Source of the DNA: Sporosarcina koreensis
GTDB lineage: Bacteria; Bacillota; Bacilli; Bacillales_A; Planococcaceae
Reading direction: 5' to 3'
Assembly: GCF_000826145.2 (NCBI RefSeq)
Contig: NZ_LN651336.1
Span: 98,501 to 162,500, forward strand
DNA: 64,000 nucleotides
Made by a program: the position numbers and the translations under genes. Under the pieces are notes generated by a model. That model did not search any database and had not been told where the DNA came from. It saw only the letters and a list, made by a program, of their open reading frames with translations. Numbering within the stretch: the first letter of the stretch is position 1; each line of letters begins with the position of its first letter. This document shows positions 55,997-64,000 of the stretch, piece after piece.

Positions 55997-56422
55997 ATGG
56001 ACAAACGACAGGAAAACCGGCTGGTATTCATATGGACAGTTGCGCTTGTCGCAACTGCTGGCTCACTCTATTATTCTGAGGTGAAAGGCTACATCCCATG
56101 CTTGTATTGCTGGTATCAGCGAATCCTTATGTACCCCCTTGTATTGATTGCGGGGATCGCCCTTTTCCAGAAGAACAGCGGGATTGCACTGACGACAGCT
56201 GTCTTCAGCCTGATCGGCGGTCTGCTGTCAGGCTATCATTATGCACTGCAGAAGATCACGCTGCTGCAGGAGCATGGCGGTACGTGCGGAGATGTGCCTT
56301 GTACAGCCCAATATGTGAATCAGCTGGGGTTCATCACTATCCCTTTCATGGCGCTGACGGCGTTCACCCTCATATTCATCACGAGTGTGCTCATGCTAAA
56401 ACAATCGAAGGAGCGTAACTGA
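55997..56422 (+). CDS. bdbC: Disulfide formation protein BdbC-like (DsbB family)
   Basis: A membrane oxidoreductase of about 141 residues that reoxidises a thiol-disulphide partner using quinone. It has four membrane helices, the first redox motif CLYCWYQR after the second helix, and the second pair CGDVPCTAQY in the last extracytoplasmic loop. The ATG at 55997 follows GGAAGGAGAGAACTC; a start at 55964 would add an unsupported N-terminus. It is followed by a thioredoxin-fold gene, the expected redox partner. Confidence 0.9.
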   Translation: MDKRQENRLVFIWTVALVATAGSLYYSEVKGYIPCLYCWYQRILMYPLVLIAGIALFQKNSGIALTTAVFSLIGGLLSGYHYALQKITLLQEHGGTCGDVPCTAQYVNQLGFITIPFMALTAFTLIFITSVLMLKQSKERN

Positions 56423-56423
56423 C

Positions 56424-56897
56424 TTGAAGAAACTTCTGATCATCGGCGGAATCGTCGTCGTATTTTTTGTGGCGATCATCGCGCTGACCAATGCATCGAA
56501 CAAATCCAAGCTGCAGGATAACCCGTACGGGACGGATGATCTCGAGAAATCGACAATCGACCTGATCGGCAATGAAAACTACGACAGCATCGTGCTCCCT
56601 GACGTGGTGGATAAGAAAATCCAGTCCGGCGAACCGACGACGGTCTACTTCTTCCACCCCGAGTGTCACTATTGCATGGAAATGACACCGATTCTCATGC
56701 CCATCGCAAAAGAAGAAGGCGTGAAAGTGAATCAGTACAACATGCTGGAATTCGGGCAGCAGGCGAAGGATAAGTATGGGATCGACCAATGGCCGGCTCT
56801 CGTCCAATACGAAAACGGCAAAGAGGTCGGACGTCTTGTCGGACTCCAGCCGGAAGAAAATATCCATGAATTCTTCAATACGTATTATGGAAATTAA
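56424..56897 (+). CDS. Membrane-anchored thioredoxin-fold protein
   Basis: A 157-residue protein with an N-terminal membrane anchor (about residues 4-24, LLIIGGIVVVFFVAIIALT) and an extracytoplasmic thioredoxin domain. The active-site CHYC occurs in YFFHPECHYCMEM and the cis-Pro in DQWPALVQYENG. The TTG start is one base after the bdbC stop with GAAGGAGCG upstream, so the two are translated together. It is probably the BdbC partner (BdbD-like role), although its anchor-plus-short-domain form is closer to generic thioredoxins. Confidence 0.85.
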   Translation: MKKLLIIGGIVVVFFVAIIALTNASNKSKLQDNPYGTDDLEKSTIDLIGNENYDSIVLPDVVDKKIQSGEPTTVYFFHPECHYCMEMTPILMPIAKEEGVKVNQYNMLEFGQQAKDKYGIDQWPALVQYENGKEVGRLVGLQPEENIHEFFNTYYGN

Positions 56898-56919
56898 CCA
56901 TTCGGAAAGAGGCGTATAA

Positions 56920-57765
56920 ATGATCATCTTCCACTATACTGTACCGGAAGACGGCCGGACGCTCGAACAGCTCCTTCGGGATGACTGGCGTGCCGGCAAG
57001 AAAAATATCCACGAGCTGCGGATGACCAATGGCGTGACGCTTGCTTCCGGGGAAGCGGCAGTCTGGCGCACCCCGCTCGCAGCAGGAACAGTGCTCACCT
57101 TCCGGCTGCCCGATGCAGTGTCGGAGTATGAACCGATGGACGTGCCGGAAGTCCGTGTACTGCAGGAGGACGCACATTACATGGCAGTCTTCAAACCTGC
57201 CGGAATCCCTGTCCATCCGGACAACACAGCCAGCGGACCCACGCTCATGAACGCCGTGATGGAACAGATCCAGGAGGATGGCGGCACGTATGCCGAACAC
57301 ATCCAGCGGCTCGATAAAGGGACGAGCGGTATCATCCTCATTGCAAAACACCCGATTGCAAAAGCGATGTTTGACAGGATGCTTGCGGAAAATGATATCC
57401 ACCGGACCTACCACGCAGAACTCGAGGGACGGCTGAAGAAGACGAAAGGAACCGTCAACTTGCCGATCGGACGCGACCGCCATCATGCTTCGCGCAGACG
57501 TGTTTCCATGTCCGGCCAATCTGCGGTCACCCATTTCAATGTTCTTGAGCGCAAAGAGGTTTCCACGATCATCCAGGCAGAACTCGATACTGGCCGGACA
57601 CATCAGATCCGCGTCCATATGGCCCATCTCGGGCACCCTGTAGTGGGCGATAATCTATATGGCGCCAAGTCACTTCCGGACGGTACATACCGCCTGACCG
57701 CTGCGGAAACATCGTTCGTCCATCCGCTCACCGCGGAAAAACTGTCGATCTCGATTGATAACTGA
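56920..57765 (+). CDS. RluA-family RNA pseudouridine synthase
   Basis: A 281-residue enzyme that isomerises uridine in rRNA or tRNA. The catalytic motif HIQRLDKGTSG carries the conserved Asp. The NDNLYGAKSL and GRTHQIRVHMAHLGHPVVGD segments confirm the RluA/RluD class. No S4 domain is obvious at the N-terminus. The exact target is not known; the YhcT-type enzyme of Bacillus is the nearest resemblance. The gene follows the thioredoxin-like gene by 22 bases. Confidence 0.9.
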   Translation: MIIFHYTVPEDGRTLEQLLRDDWRAGKKNIHELRMTNGVTLASGEAAVWRTPLAAGTVLTFRLPDAVSEYEPMDVPEVRVLQEDAHYMAVFKPAGIPVHPDNTASGPTLMNAVMEQIQEDGGTYAEHIQRLDKGTSGIILIAKHPIAKAMFDRMLAENDIHRTYHAELEGRLKKTKGTVNLPIGRDRHHASRRRVSMSGQSAVTHFNVLERKEVSTIIQAELDTGRTHQIRVHMAHLGHPVVGDNLYGAKSLPDGTYRLTAAETSFVHPLTAEKLSISIDN

Positions 57766-57773
57766 GCCATAGC

Positions 57774-57810
57774 AAAAGACGGCATGGAACCGAATCCATG
57801 CCGTCTTTTT
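57774..57810. terminator. Bidirectional terminator
   Basis: A stem of about 15 bp, AAAAGACGGCATGGA/TCCATGCCGTCTTTT (57774-57788 with 57795-57809), ends in T runs on both strands. It lies between convergent rluA-type and aldo/keto reductase genes. Confidence 0.9.
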
Positions 57811-57813
57811 GTA

Positions 57814-58641
57814 TTATCCGAGTGAATCGGGATCCGTTCCTGTCCGTTCGTTCCGGTTCAGTCCGTCGATTGCAGTCATCTCTTCATCCGTCAGCCGGAA
57901 ATCCCCGATCTGGCTGTTCTCCAAAATCCGTTCCGGTGTGATCGACTTCGGGATGACGATCAGATCATGCTGCAGATGCCAGCGGATGATCACTTGTGCA
58001 GCCGTCTTCCCGTGCCGTCTGCCGATTTCGTTCAGTACTGTGTTCTCGAGCAGCTGTCCTCTTGCAAGCGGCGACCAGGACGTTATCGCAATTCCATTAT
58101 CCAGGCAATAATCGCGCAGAGGAATCTGTGTGAGAAGCGGATGCAGCTCGACCTGATTGACCATCGGCTGCACATTTGCCGTCAGTTTCAGTTCATCCAG
58201 ATGGCGGACGTGGTGGTTCGACACCCCGGGCACACGAATCAGCTTCTCTTCGTAGAGCCGCTCGATGGCACGGTATGTATCCACATAAGTCTCTGGGACT
58301 GGCCAGTGCGTCAGATACAAGTCCAAATAGTCAAGGTCAAGCTTTTTAAGGGAAGTTTCGAAAGCACGGAGCGTCTGGTCATAGCCCTGATCGGTATTCC
58401 AGACTTTCGAGGTGATGAACAGTTCGCTGCGATTGATGCCCGCTGCACGGATCGCCTCCCCGGTTTCCCGCTCATTCTCATAGACGGCCGCCGTGTCGAT
58501 TGCCCGATAGCCGTTCTTCAAGGCAAAGGTGATTGCTTTCACTGTTTTTTCAGGGTCTGTCATTTTGTAAACACCAAGACCGAATCTCGGCATGTCGACT
58601 CCGTTCCTCAGCTGCTTCGTCTCTGTATACATTGAAGTCAT
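57814..58641 (-). CDS. Aldo/keto reductase
   Basis: A 275-residue NADPH-dependent oxidoreductase of the AKR5 type. The catalytic tetrad is visible: Asp and Tyr in AIDTAAVYENE, Lys in FITSKVW, and His in LTHWPVP. The cofactor segment IPKSITPERILEN is near the C-terminus. It reduces carbonyls, possibly methylglyoxal (mgsA is also in this window), but specificity cannot be read from sequence. The start MTSMYTETKQ at 58641 follows AAAAGGAGGAAGGACG; the upstream frame to 58734 is ignored. Confidence 0.92.
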   Translation of the reverse strand: MTSMYTETKQLRNGVDMPRFGLGVYKMTDPEKTVKAITFALKNGYRAIDTAAVYENERETGEAIRAAGINRSELFITSKVWNTDQGYDQTLRAFETSLKKLDLDYLDLYLTHWPVPETYVDTYRAIERLYEEKLIRVPGVSNHHVRHLDELKLTANVQPMVNQVELHPLLTQIPLRDYCLDNGIAITSWSPLARGQLLENTVLNEIGRRHGKTAAQVIIRWHLQHDLIVIPKSITPERILENSQIGDFRLTDEEMTAIDGLNRNERTGTDPDSLG

Positions 58642-58815
58642 CGTCCTTCCTCCTTTTCGTCTCACTGATATCCTACCACTTCGGCGGACTGGAGGAAAAG
58701 CAAATGCAGCCGCATCGTCAAGGAGATGACACAATTTTTCGGGCCGGTCATTTCTTTTTCGCTCCTGTTCCGGTATAATGGGGAAAGAACAAGTGATCCA
58801 ACAGGAGGGTATCTG

Positions 58816-58911
58816 ATGAGACTAATCTTAATCATGGGTGTCTGCTTCGCATTCCTTTCCGCAATCTTCACAGGCGGGTACGAAGACAAGCCAGGCAAGG
58901 TGAAAAAATAA
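58816..58911 (+). CDS. Small membrane protein, unknown (31 residues)
   Basis: MRLILIMGVCFAFLSAIFTG followed by GYEDKPGKVKK. It has one hydrophobic helix and a short basic tail. The ribosome site GGAGGGTATCTG precedes the ATG. A terminator follows its stop. No family is recognised; it lies between the aldo/keto reductase and trmL. Confidence 0.6.
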   Translation: MRLILIMGVCFAFLSAIFTGGYEDKPGKVKK

Positions 58912-58916
58912 CACAT

Positions 58917-58954
58917 AAAAAGGATGCAGTCCCCCGGGGCTGCATCCTTTTTTT
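58917..58954. terminator. Bidirectional terminator
   Basis: A 13-bp stem AAAAAGGATGCAG/CTGCATCCTTTTT with a 10-base loop has T runs on both strands. It closes the 31-residue ORF and trmL, whose last codons it touches. Confidence 0.88.
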
Positions 58955-59426
58955 AGTGTAATCCGGGGTATTGCTGCTGCCGCAGCGCTTCATAGACCAA
59001 GATGGCTGCTGTGTTCGAGAGGTTCAGCGATCGGATGTGGTCATTCATCGGTATGCGGAGGCATGTATCCTTGTGCGCCGCCGTCACTTCATCAGGAAGT
59101 CCCGTCGTCTCCTTCCCGAAGACGAAGAAGATATCCCTTGTGCTTCCCGAGAAATCGAAATCGGAATACGTCTGTTCCCCGAACTTGGTGATGAAATAGA
59201 AATCAGCATCCGGGTACTGGCGGAACAAGCCATCGATACTGCCGTGATAGGTGATATCGACATGCTCCCAGTAATCGAGTCCTGCACGCTTTAGCATCTT
59301 ATCGTCTGTGGAGAAGCCGAGCGGTTCGATCAGATGCAGTTTCGCCCCTGTCCCTGCACATGTACGTGCGATGTTACCTGTGTTGGCAGGGATGAGCGGT
59401 TCAAATAATGCAACATGTATGGTCAT
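58953..59426 (-). CDS. trmL: tRNA (cytidine/uridine-34-2'-O)-methyltransferase TrmL
   Basis: A 157-residue SPOUT enzyme that methylates the wobble base of leucine tRNAs. The family motifs are LFEPLIPANTGNIARTC (residues 7-23), GFSTDDKMLKRAGLDYW, VFGKETTGLPDE and RIPMNDHIRSLNLSNTAAI, which contains the knot-region SAM site. It overlaps queG by 4 bases (ATGA), so the two tRNA-modification genes are coupled. Confidence 0.96.
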   Translation of the reverse strand: MTIHVALFEPLIPANTGNIARTCAGTGAKLHLIEPLGFSTDDKMLKRAGLDYWEHVDITYHGSIDGLFRQYPDADFYFITKFGEQTYSDFDFSGSTRDIFFVFGKETTGLPDEVTAAHKDTCLRIPMNDHIRSLNLSNTAAILVYEALRQQQYPGLH

Positions 59427-60580
59427 CGTTTCACTTCCTTTTCAGATTGTGCTGCAAGCTTGCGGAGCGCCTCTTCAATCTCTTCGCACACCGAAGAGTC
59501 GTTTTCTGTGTGAAGCGACTCGTCCAGCGCGGTGTACCCCTCATCCGTTCCGATTTCTCCGAGAGCCCATGCGGCGGCCCCTCGGATCATCGGCCGTGGG
59601 TCTCCATGCAGCAGCTCCGCAAGTTCCGGAACAGCAGCGGTTTCCTTGAAATGGGCGAGCGCCAGGATAGCATTCCGCTGGATCGGGTTCTTTCCCCGCC
59701 ACGAACCTGACATATGCCCGAATGTCTCCTTGAACTGCCGATTGGACAATTTCAGCAGAGGCTGGAGCAGCGGCTTGACGAGATCCGGTTCAGGCACGAA
59801 GGAATCCTGGTCCAAATTATACTTACGTTTGTTCTTCGGACAGACGGTCTGGCAGGTGTCGCATCCATAGATCCGGTTGCCGATCTCTTTCCTGAATTCC
59901 TCAGGGACAGGCTGCTTGGTCTGCGTAAGGAAGGCGATGCAGCGCTGTGCATTGAGCTGCCCTCCCTGGATAAGCGCACCAGTCGGACACGCATCGAGAC
60001 AGAGTGTACAATCGCCGCATTGGTCTTCCATCGGCAGGTCAGGTGCAAACGGCAGATTCGTGATCATCTCACCCAGATAGACGTAGGAACCGAATTCGGG
60101 GGTGATGATCGAGCAGTTTTTCGCCGACCAGCCGAGACCTGCCCGCTCAGCGACAGCCCGGTCCGCCAGTTCGCCCGTATCCACCATGGAGCGGGTTTTG
60201 ACGCCAGGCAGACGTTCATGCAGAAAAGCTTCGAGCAGGGACAGCTTCTCGCGCAAGACAAGATGGTAGTCGGTCCCCCAGGAAGCACGGCAGAACATCC
60301 CCCGCCGCTCCCCTTTCTTTCCTTTTGGAGCATCTGCAAGCTTGGACGGATACGCGACAGCAATCGAGATGATACTCTCCGCCTGTTCCAGCAGCAAGGA
60401 CGGCTCAGTCCGTTTTTCGATATCCGGTTCCTCAAAACCGGATTGGTAGTTCAATGCCTGCTGACGTTTCAGCCGATTTTTCAATTCCCGAAAAGGAGCG
60501 GCTGTCGTAAATCCGATTTTATCGACACCAATCTCGTCTGCGTATGCGGTCAGGTCGCGCTGCAGTTGAGCGATATTCAC
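59423..60580 (-). CDS. queG: Epoxyqueuosine reductase QueG
   Basis: Reduces epoxyqueuosine to queuosine at tRNA position 34, a cobalamin- and Fe-S-dependent reaction. The 385-residue protein has AVAYP, the motif VDTGELADRAVAERAGLGWSAKN, two ferredoxin-like cluster sites (CGDCTLCLDACPTGAL and CDTCQTVCPKNKR), and C-terminal HEAT-type repeats (AVPELAELLHGDPRPMIRGAAAW). The GTG at 60580 lies 7 bases from GGAGGTG; the frame to 60733 is not needed. It precedes trmL in the same transcript. Confidence 0.95.
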   Translation of the reverse strand: MNIAQLQRDLTAYADEIGVDKIGFTTAAPFRELKNRLKRQQALNYQSGFEEPDIEKRTEPSLLLEQAESIISIAVAYPSKLADAPKGKKGERRGMFCRASWGTDYHLVLREKLSLLEAFLHERLPGVKTRSMVDTGELADRAVAERAGLGWSAKNCSIITPEFGSYVYLGEMITNLPFAPDLPMEDQCGDCTLCLDACPTGALIQGGQLNAQRCIAFLTQTKQPVPEEFRKEIGNRIYGCDTCQTVCPKNKRKYNLDQDSFVPEPDLVKPLLQPLLKLSNRQFKETFGHMSGSWRGKNPIQRNAILALAHFKETAAVPELAELLHGDPRPMIRGAAAWALGEIGTDEGYTALDESLHTENDSSVCEEIEEALRKLAAQSEKEVKR

Positions 60581-60634
60581 CAGTTGCCACCTCCAATATG
60601 ATAAGCTTGAGAAAAATATGAACAGGGGGATTAT

Positions 60635-61354
60635 ATGAAATTTGAAATAGCATCCTCTATTTTTGAAAAGGTTCCCGGCTTTAAGCTCGGTATACTCCAT
60701 TATAACAAAACAACCGTCTCCGATTCTCCTCAAATGCTGAAAGGGCGGCTCCAGTTATTCCAGGAGCAATTGTTTTTCGAATTGGAAGAACGACCGCTGA
60801 CAGACATTAAGGGGCTTTCGGAGTGGCGTGATAGTTGGAGAGCGTTCGGGGCGGATCCAAACCGACACAGACCGTCAGCAGAAGCCCTATACAGAAGAGT
60901 CCGCAGCCAGAACTTTTTGGAAAGCCACTCCAGTGCAGTCGATCTGAATAATCTGTTCAGCCTGCAGTATGGGATTCCTGCCGGGATATATGATGCAAGT
61001 GAGCTGGTAGGCGATATCCGTGTGTCAGTCGGCCATGAAGCCGATGGGTATGAAGGATTGAATGGAAGATACAATTCGCTGCACAAGCTGATCATACTCC
61101 ACGACCAATACAGCCCATTCGGCAGCCCGTATGTGGATTCTGTACGAACCGCTATCACACAAGACGCAGCAGAAATCATTCAGGTGCTGTACGTGCGCCC
61201 GGGGATGCCGTCGGAAGAGGCCCGGAAGCTGACAGAAGCATGTGGAAAAATGTACACAAGCATCAACGGCGGAGAGGCGGCAGCCTACATCATCGACAAA
61301 GAGACACCGATCATGCGGCTGCCGGTCGTATCCAGCAATCAGCTGATCGATTGA
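60635..61354 (+). CDS. B3/4-domain protein (PheRS-beta editing-like)
   Basis: A 239-residue protein consisting of a single B3/B4 domain like that of the phenylalanyl-tRNA synthetase beta chain. Motifs include WRDSWRAFGADPNRHRPSAEALYRRV, SHSSAVDLNNLFSLQYGIPAGIYDA and NGRYNSLHKLIILHD, then GGEAAAYIID. Stand-alone members are widespread and may edit mischarged tRNA, but this has not been shown for this one. It is divergent from queG and precedes the tRNA array. Confidence 0.87.
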   Translation: MKFEIASSIFEKVPGFKLGILHYNKTTVSDSPQMLKGRLQLFQEQLFFELEERPLTDIKGLSEWRDSWRAFGADPNRHRPSAEALYRRVRSQNFLESHSSAVDLNNLFSLQYGIPAGIYDASELVGDIRVSVGHEADGYEGLNGRYNSLHKLIILHDQYSPFGSPYVDSVRTAITQDAAEIIQVLYVRPGMPSEEARKLTEACGKMYTSINGGEAAAYIIDKETPIMRLPVVSSNQLID

Positions 61355-61439
61355 AAAGACTGAAGAAAAATGCAAGAGCCTGACTGCTGAACAGCAGCTG
61401 GGCTCTCTGCTTTGCGGACACCTGCGGATACCAGAACAT

Positions 61440-61470
61440 AAAAAAAAGAACAACCGAAGTTGTCCTTTTG
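61440..61470 (-). terminator. Terminator of the tRNA array
   Basis: On the minus strand ACAAC-TTCG-GTTGT with flanking A/T pairs is followed by seven T residues. The TTCG tetraloop and T-run make a strong terminator 6 bases beyond tRNA-Leu. Confidence 0.9.
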
Positions 61471-61475
61471 CAAGA

Positions 61476-61556
61476 TACCCGAGGCCGGACTTGAACCGGC
61501 ACGCCTCGCGGCATCGCATTTTGAGTGCGACGTGTCTGCCATTCCACCACTCGGGC
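61476..61556 (-). tRNA. tRNA-Leu(CAA)
   Basis: Class II tRNA with long variable arm. Acceptor GCCCGAG, T-arm CCGGTTCAAGTCCGG, anticodon loop CTCAAAA (anticodon CAA, reads UUG). It is the last tRNA of the array. Confidence 0.95.
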
Positions 61557-61591
61557 ATTACGATAACACAATAACGGAAAACATAGATTGG

Positions 61592-61662
61592 AGGCGGCAA
61601 CCGGAATCGAACCGGTGGTAAGGGTGTTGCAGACCCGTGCCTTACCGCTTGGCTATGCCGCC
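61592..61662 (-). tRNA. tRNA-Cys(GCA)
   Basis: Acceptor GGCGGCA/TGCCGCC, anticodon loop CTGCAAC (anticodon GCA), discriminator U as expected for cysteine tRNAs. Confidence 0.96.
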
Positions 61663-61675
61663 GTAGAATAAGTGG

Positions 61676-61747
61676 AGCGGAAGACGGGATTCGAACCCGC
61701 GACCCCGACCTTGGCAAGGTCGTATTCTACCACTGAACTACTTCCGC
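61676..61747 (-). tRNA. tRNA-Gly(GCC)
   Basis: Acceptor GCGGAAG, T-arm GCGGGTTCGAATCCCGT, anticodon loop TTGCCAA (anticodon GCC). Discriminator U. Confidence 0.96.
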
Positions 61748-61753
61748 TTAAAA

Positions 61754-61825
61754 CTGGGGTAGCTGGATTCGAACCAACGAATGACGGAGTCAAAGTCCGT
61801 TGCCTTACCGCTTGGCTATACCCCA
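61754..61825 (-). tRNA. tRNA-Gln(TTG)
   Basis: Acceptor TGGGGTA, anticodon loop CTTTGAC (anticodon TTG), T-arm TGGTTCGAATCCA. Confidence 0.96.
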
Positions 61826-61837
61826 AAAGTAAAAAGG

Positions 61838-61911
61838 GGCGACCGAGGGGAATCGAACCCCCGAATGTCGGAACCACAATCCGATGCGTTAACCACTTCG
61901 CCACGACCGCC
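61838..61911 (-). tRNA. tRNA-His(GTG)
   Basis: Acceptor with the extra 5' G (GGCGGTCG) typical of histidine tRNAs, anticodon loop TTGTGGT (anticodon GTG), T-arm GGGGGTTCGATTCCCC. Confidence 0.95.
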
Positions 61912-61953
61912 ATAATAAAATATTCAGTTCACCGAGACACATATGTGAAATGG

Positions 61954-62024
61954 CAGGGGCAGTAGGAATCGAACCCACACCAAAGGTTTTGGAGACCTCT
62001 ATTCTACCGTTAAACTATGCCCCT
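61954..62024 (-). tRNA. tRNA-Trp(CCA)
   Basis: Acceptor AGGGGCA, anticodon loop CTCCAAA (anticodon CCA), discriminator G, T-arm TGGGTTCGATTCCTA. Confidence 0.96.
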
Positions 62025-62034
62025 GTAAAGATGG

Positions 62035-62116
62035 TGGTGGGGGACGGATTCGAACCGCCGAACCCGGAGGGAGCGGATTTACAGTCCGCCGCGTTTAGCC
62101 ACTTCGCTACCCCACC
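62035..62116 (-). tRNA. tRNA-Tyr(GTA)
   Basis: Class II tRNA with long variable arm. Acceptor GGTGGGG, anticodon loop CTGTAAA (anticodon GTA), discriminator A. Confidence 0.96.
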
Positions 62117-62128
62117 AAAGGGTTATGG

Positions 62129-62201
<73 letters not shown>

Positions 62202-62212
62202 AAGATGAAAGG

Positions 62213-62285
62213 TGGTTCAGGACGGAATCGAACCGCCGACACAAGGATTTTCAGTCCTTTGCTCTACCGACTGAGCTACTGAACC
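62213..62285 (-). tRNA. tRNA-Phe(GAA)
   Basis: Acceptor GGTTCAG/CTGAACC, anticodon loop CTGAAAA (anticodon GAA), T-arm GCGGTTCGATTCCGT. Confidence 0.96.
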
Positions 62286-62308
62286 AGATGATGTTTCAGA
62301 AAAAATGG

Positions 62309-62381
62309 CGGTCCCGACCGGGATCGAACCGGCGATCTCCTGCGTGACAGGCAGGCATGTTAACCGCTACACCACGGGACC
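62309..62381 (-). tRNA. tRNA-Asp(GTC)
   Basis: Acceptor GGTCCCG/CGGGACC, anticodon loop CTGTCAC (anticodon GTC), discriminator G, T-arm CCGGTTCGATCCCGG. Confidence 0.96.
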
Positions 62382-62383
62382 AT

Positions 62384-62459
<76 letters not shown>

Positions 62460-62664
62460 ATAATAATACTACTGTCACATCGAGCTTTCACGCTCAAGTT
62501 TACTTCTTTGCAAGGTTATGGATTTCCTTTCAGGAATTCCTACAAATCGTCATCTTCGTATAACGCTTTGCTCCACCCCGCGATAATATTATTAGTATTG
62601 CATTTGAGCTTTCAAGCTCGTTGTTTACTGTATGCAAGATGAACTTGCAATAGAAGTGTTATGG
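62460..62664 (-). repeat. Decayed duplicate of the tRNA-fMet 5' end and leader
   Basis: GCTCCACCCCGCGATAAT recurs at about 62570-62587 after the intact copy at 62447-62464 in the fMet gene. The flanking ATATTATTAGTATTGCATTTGAGCTTTCAAGCTCG resembles the sequence upstream of the intact gene. Only about 13-15 bases of tRNA remain, so a second fMet copy was lost, leaving its leader. Confidence 0.7.
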
Positions 62665-62737
62665 TGGAGGATGACGGGCTCGAACCGCCGACCCTCTGCT
62701 TGTAAGGCAGATGCTCTCCCAGCTGAGCTAATCCTCC
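62665..62737 (-). tRNA. tRNA-Val(TAC)
   Basis: Acceptor GGAGGAT/ATCCTCC, anticodon loop CTTACAA (anticodon TAC), T-arm GCGGTTCGAGCCCGT. An unusually long spacer of 145 bases separates it from tRNA-Glu. Confidence 0.96.
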
Positions 62738-62882
62738 GGGTGAAATTGCGATAAGCTTCATTCGATCAATCAGTTACGTACGCAAGTACGCTCCTTCCTT
62801 CTCTCAATCGCTTCCTCGTTCCCTCGCTTCTCCCAATTTCACAGGAGTCGCAATAAACTTCGCATTATAATTTTAAAGATGG

Positions 62883-62954
62883 TGACCCCTACGGGATTCG
62901 AACCCGTGTTACCGCCGTGAAAGGGCGGTGTCTTAACCGCTTGACCAAGGGGCC
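62883..62954 (-). tRNA. tRNA-Glu(TTC)
   Basis: Acceptor GGCCCCT, anticodon loop CTTTCAC (anticodon TTC), T-arm CGGGTTCGAATCCCG. Confidence 0.96.
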
Positions 62955-62980
62955 GTATTGGAACTAATAAGATAACTGGC

Positions 62981-63067
62981 GGAGAGCAAGGGATTTGAAC
63001 CCTTGATACGCGGTTAGCGTATACACGATTTCCAATCGTGCTCCTTCGGCCACTCGGACAGCTCTCC
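62981..63067 (-). tRNA. tRNA-Ser(GGA)
   Basis: Class II tRNA with a long variable arm. Acceptor GGAGAGC/GCTCTCC, anticodon loop TTGGAAA (anticodon GGA), discriminator G. Confidence 0.95.
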
Positions 63068-63074
63068 ATTATGG

Positions 63075-63147
63075 CTCCGCAGGTAGGACTCGAACCTACG
63101 ACCGATCGGTTAACAGCCGATTGCTCTACCACTGAGCTACTGCGGAA
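63075..63147 (-). tRNA. tRNA-Asn(GTT)
   Basis: Acceptor TCCGCAG/CTGCGGA, anticodon loop CTGTTAA (anticodon GTT), discriminator G. It is the first tRNA after 5S rRNA. Confidence 0.96.
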
Positions 63148-63191
63148 TAACTGGTATTTGTTCAAATCAAGTGTTTCACTCGAAAGTGAAA

Positions 63192-63308
63192 GCCCGGCGA
63201 CGTCCTACTCTCACAGGGGGAAGCCCCCTACTACCATCGGCGCTGAAGAACTTAACTTCCGTGTTCGGTATGGGAACGGGTGTGACCTCTTCGCCTTCAT
63301 CACCAGAC
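63192..63308 (-). rRNA. rrf: 5S ribosomal RNA
   Basis: About 117 nt. It contains the conserved core GAAGAGGTCACACCCGTTCCCATACCGAACACGGAAGTT (read on the minus strand) and the 3' stem partner near 63192. End positions are estimated from pairing and from the Bacillus 5S pattern. Confidence 0.96.
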
Positions 63309-63569
63309 TTTTTCACAACACAAGTATTATTATATCACACTCGGATTGTAGAAGCAAGCGTTAATTTCAATTAAAATTGCTCACTCAAAACTGGATAAAA
63401 CAGACATTGTGTTTTCAAGACCGCCTTGCGGCGCTTCCGCTTCTAATCCAGCTTCGACTCCCTGATGCTCGAGGTCATAAGTCAACTCGTCTGCGTGGCA
63501 GAAACCGCCACTCCGCCGATTCGCCTTATGCTTGTCGCATCAAAACGGTCGTCTCCGCTTTTTTGTTTT
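63309..63569 (-). other. 23S-5S spacer
   Basis: About 260 bases with no tRNA and no supported ORF. This is longer than the roughly 100 bases seen in many Bacillus operons. It carries GC-rich segments and the processing-stalk region near the 23S 3' end. Confidence 0.7.

Positions 63570-64000
<431 letters not shown>

Overview
The window is a chromosomal segment of a low-to-mid GC Gram-positive bacterium of the order Bacillales. Gene content, gene order and ribosome binding sites match the Bacillus subtilis blocks cggR-gapA-pgk-tpiA, yvcI-rapZ-yvcK-whiA-crh, hprK-lgt-yvoD-ppaX-yvoF, uvrBA, hit/ecsAB, prsA/yhaM-N-O-P-Q and yheA-yheI. The GC-rich coding style and the interspersed repeat near 53-54 kb suggest the Planococcaceae (Sporosarcina, Planococcus or Bhargavaea-like), but genus cannot be fixed from this sequence alone. 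Nearly all of it is core genome. I see no prophage, no CRISPR array and no intact insertion sequence.

Layout. 0-4.4 kb: central glycolysis (cggR, gapA, pgk, tpiA and the first codons of a probable gpmI), with a promoter and a CggR-type operator. 4.4-7.2 kb: a glutaredoxin-like protein, a TPM/LemA pair, tRNA-Arg(CCG) and CtsR-controlled clpP. 7.2-18.9 kb: two minus-strand operons for carbon-catabolite and envelope control (nudix-rapZ-yvcK-whiA-crh; hprK-lgt-yvoD-ppaX-yvoF), with trxB, a TPR protein and a DUF4097 protein. 19-24.2 kb: SOS-type uvrB-uvrA and an IDEAL-domain protein. 24.3-31 kb: ecsAB, hit, yhaH, scoC, a YjcZ-type miniprotein, prsA and yhaM. 31-40.8 kb: the yhaN/yhaO SMC-Mre11-like pair, the yhaQ/yhaP exporter, a small XRE-regulated membrane module, mgsA, an RsbR-type protein and an enoyl-CoA hydratase-like protein. 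40.9-53.1 kb: hemZ, yheA/yheB, a metal-receptor-like protein, a ferritin-like protein, small proteins, an MFS transporter and the heterodimeric ABC exporter bmrCD, then a CNNM-type membrane protein. 53.1-54.3 kb: a gene-poor strip with a decayed IS1182-type transposase and interspersed repeats. 54.3-61.4 kb: yhcX-like, bdbC-like and thioredoxin-like genes, an RluA-type synthase, an aldo/keto reductase, trmL, queG and a B3/4-domain protein. 61.4-64 kb: the 3' end of an rRNA operon (23S-5S) followed by 15 tRNA genes, all on the minus strand.

Regulation visible in the DNA includes the CggR operator repeat, a CtsR box at clpP, a LexA box at uvrB, a palindromic operator inside the XRE promoter, and many intrinsic terminators. 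The most interesting element is the leader of bmrCD (51.2-51.6 kb). It has a strong promoter, a 26-codon leader peptide whose ribosome binding site can be sequestered, an intrinsic terminator ahead of the structural genes and a second short ORF. This layout fits ribosome-mediated attenuation of a multidrug exporter. Other points worth attention are a seven-unit 20-bp-period repeat array near 29.8 kb, a candidate small RNA near 45.2 kb, and a decayed tandem duplicate of tRNA-fMet near 62.5 kb.
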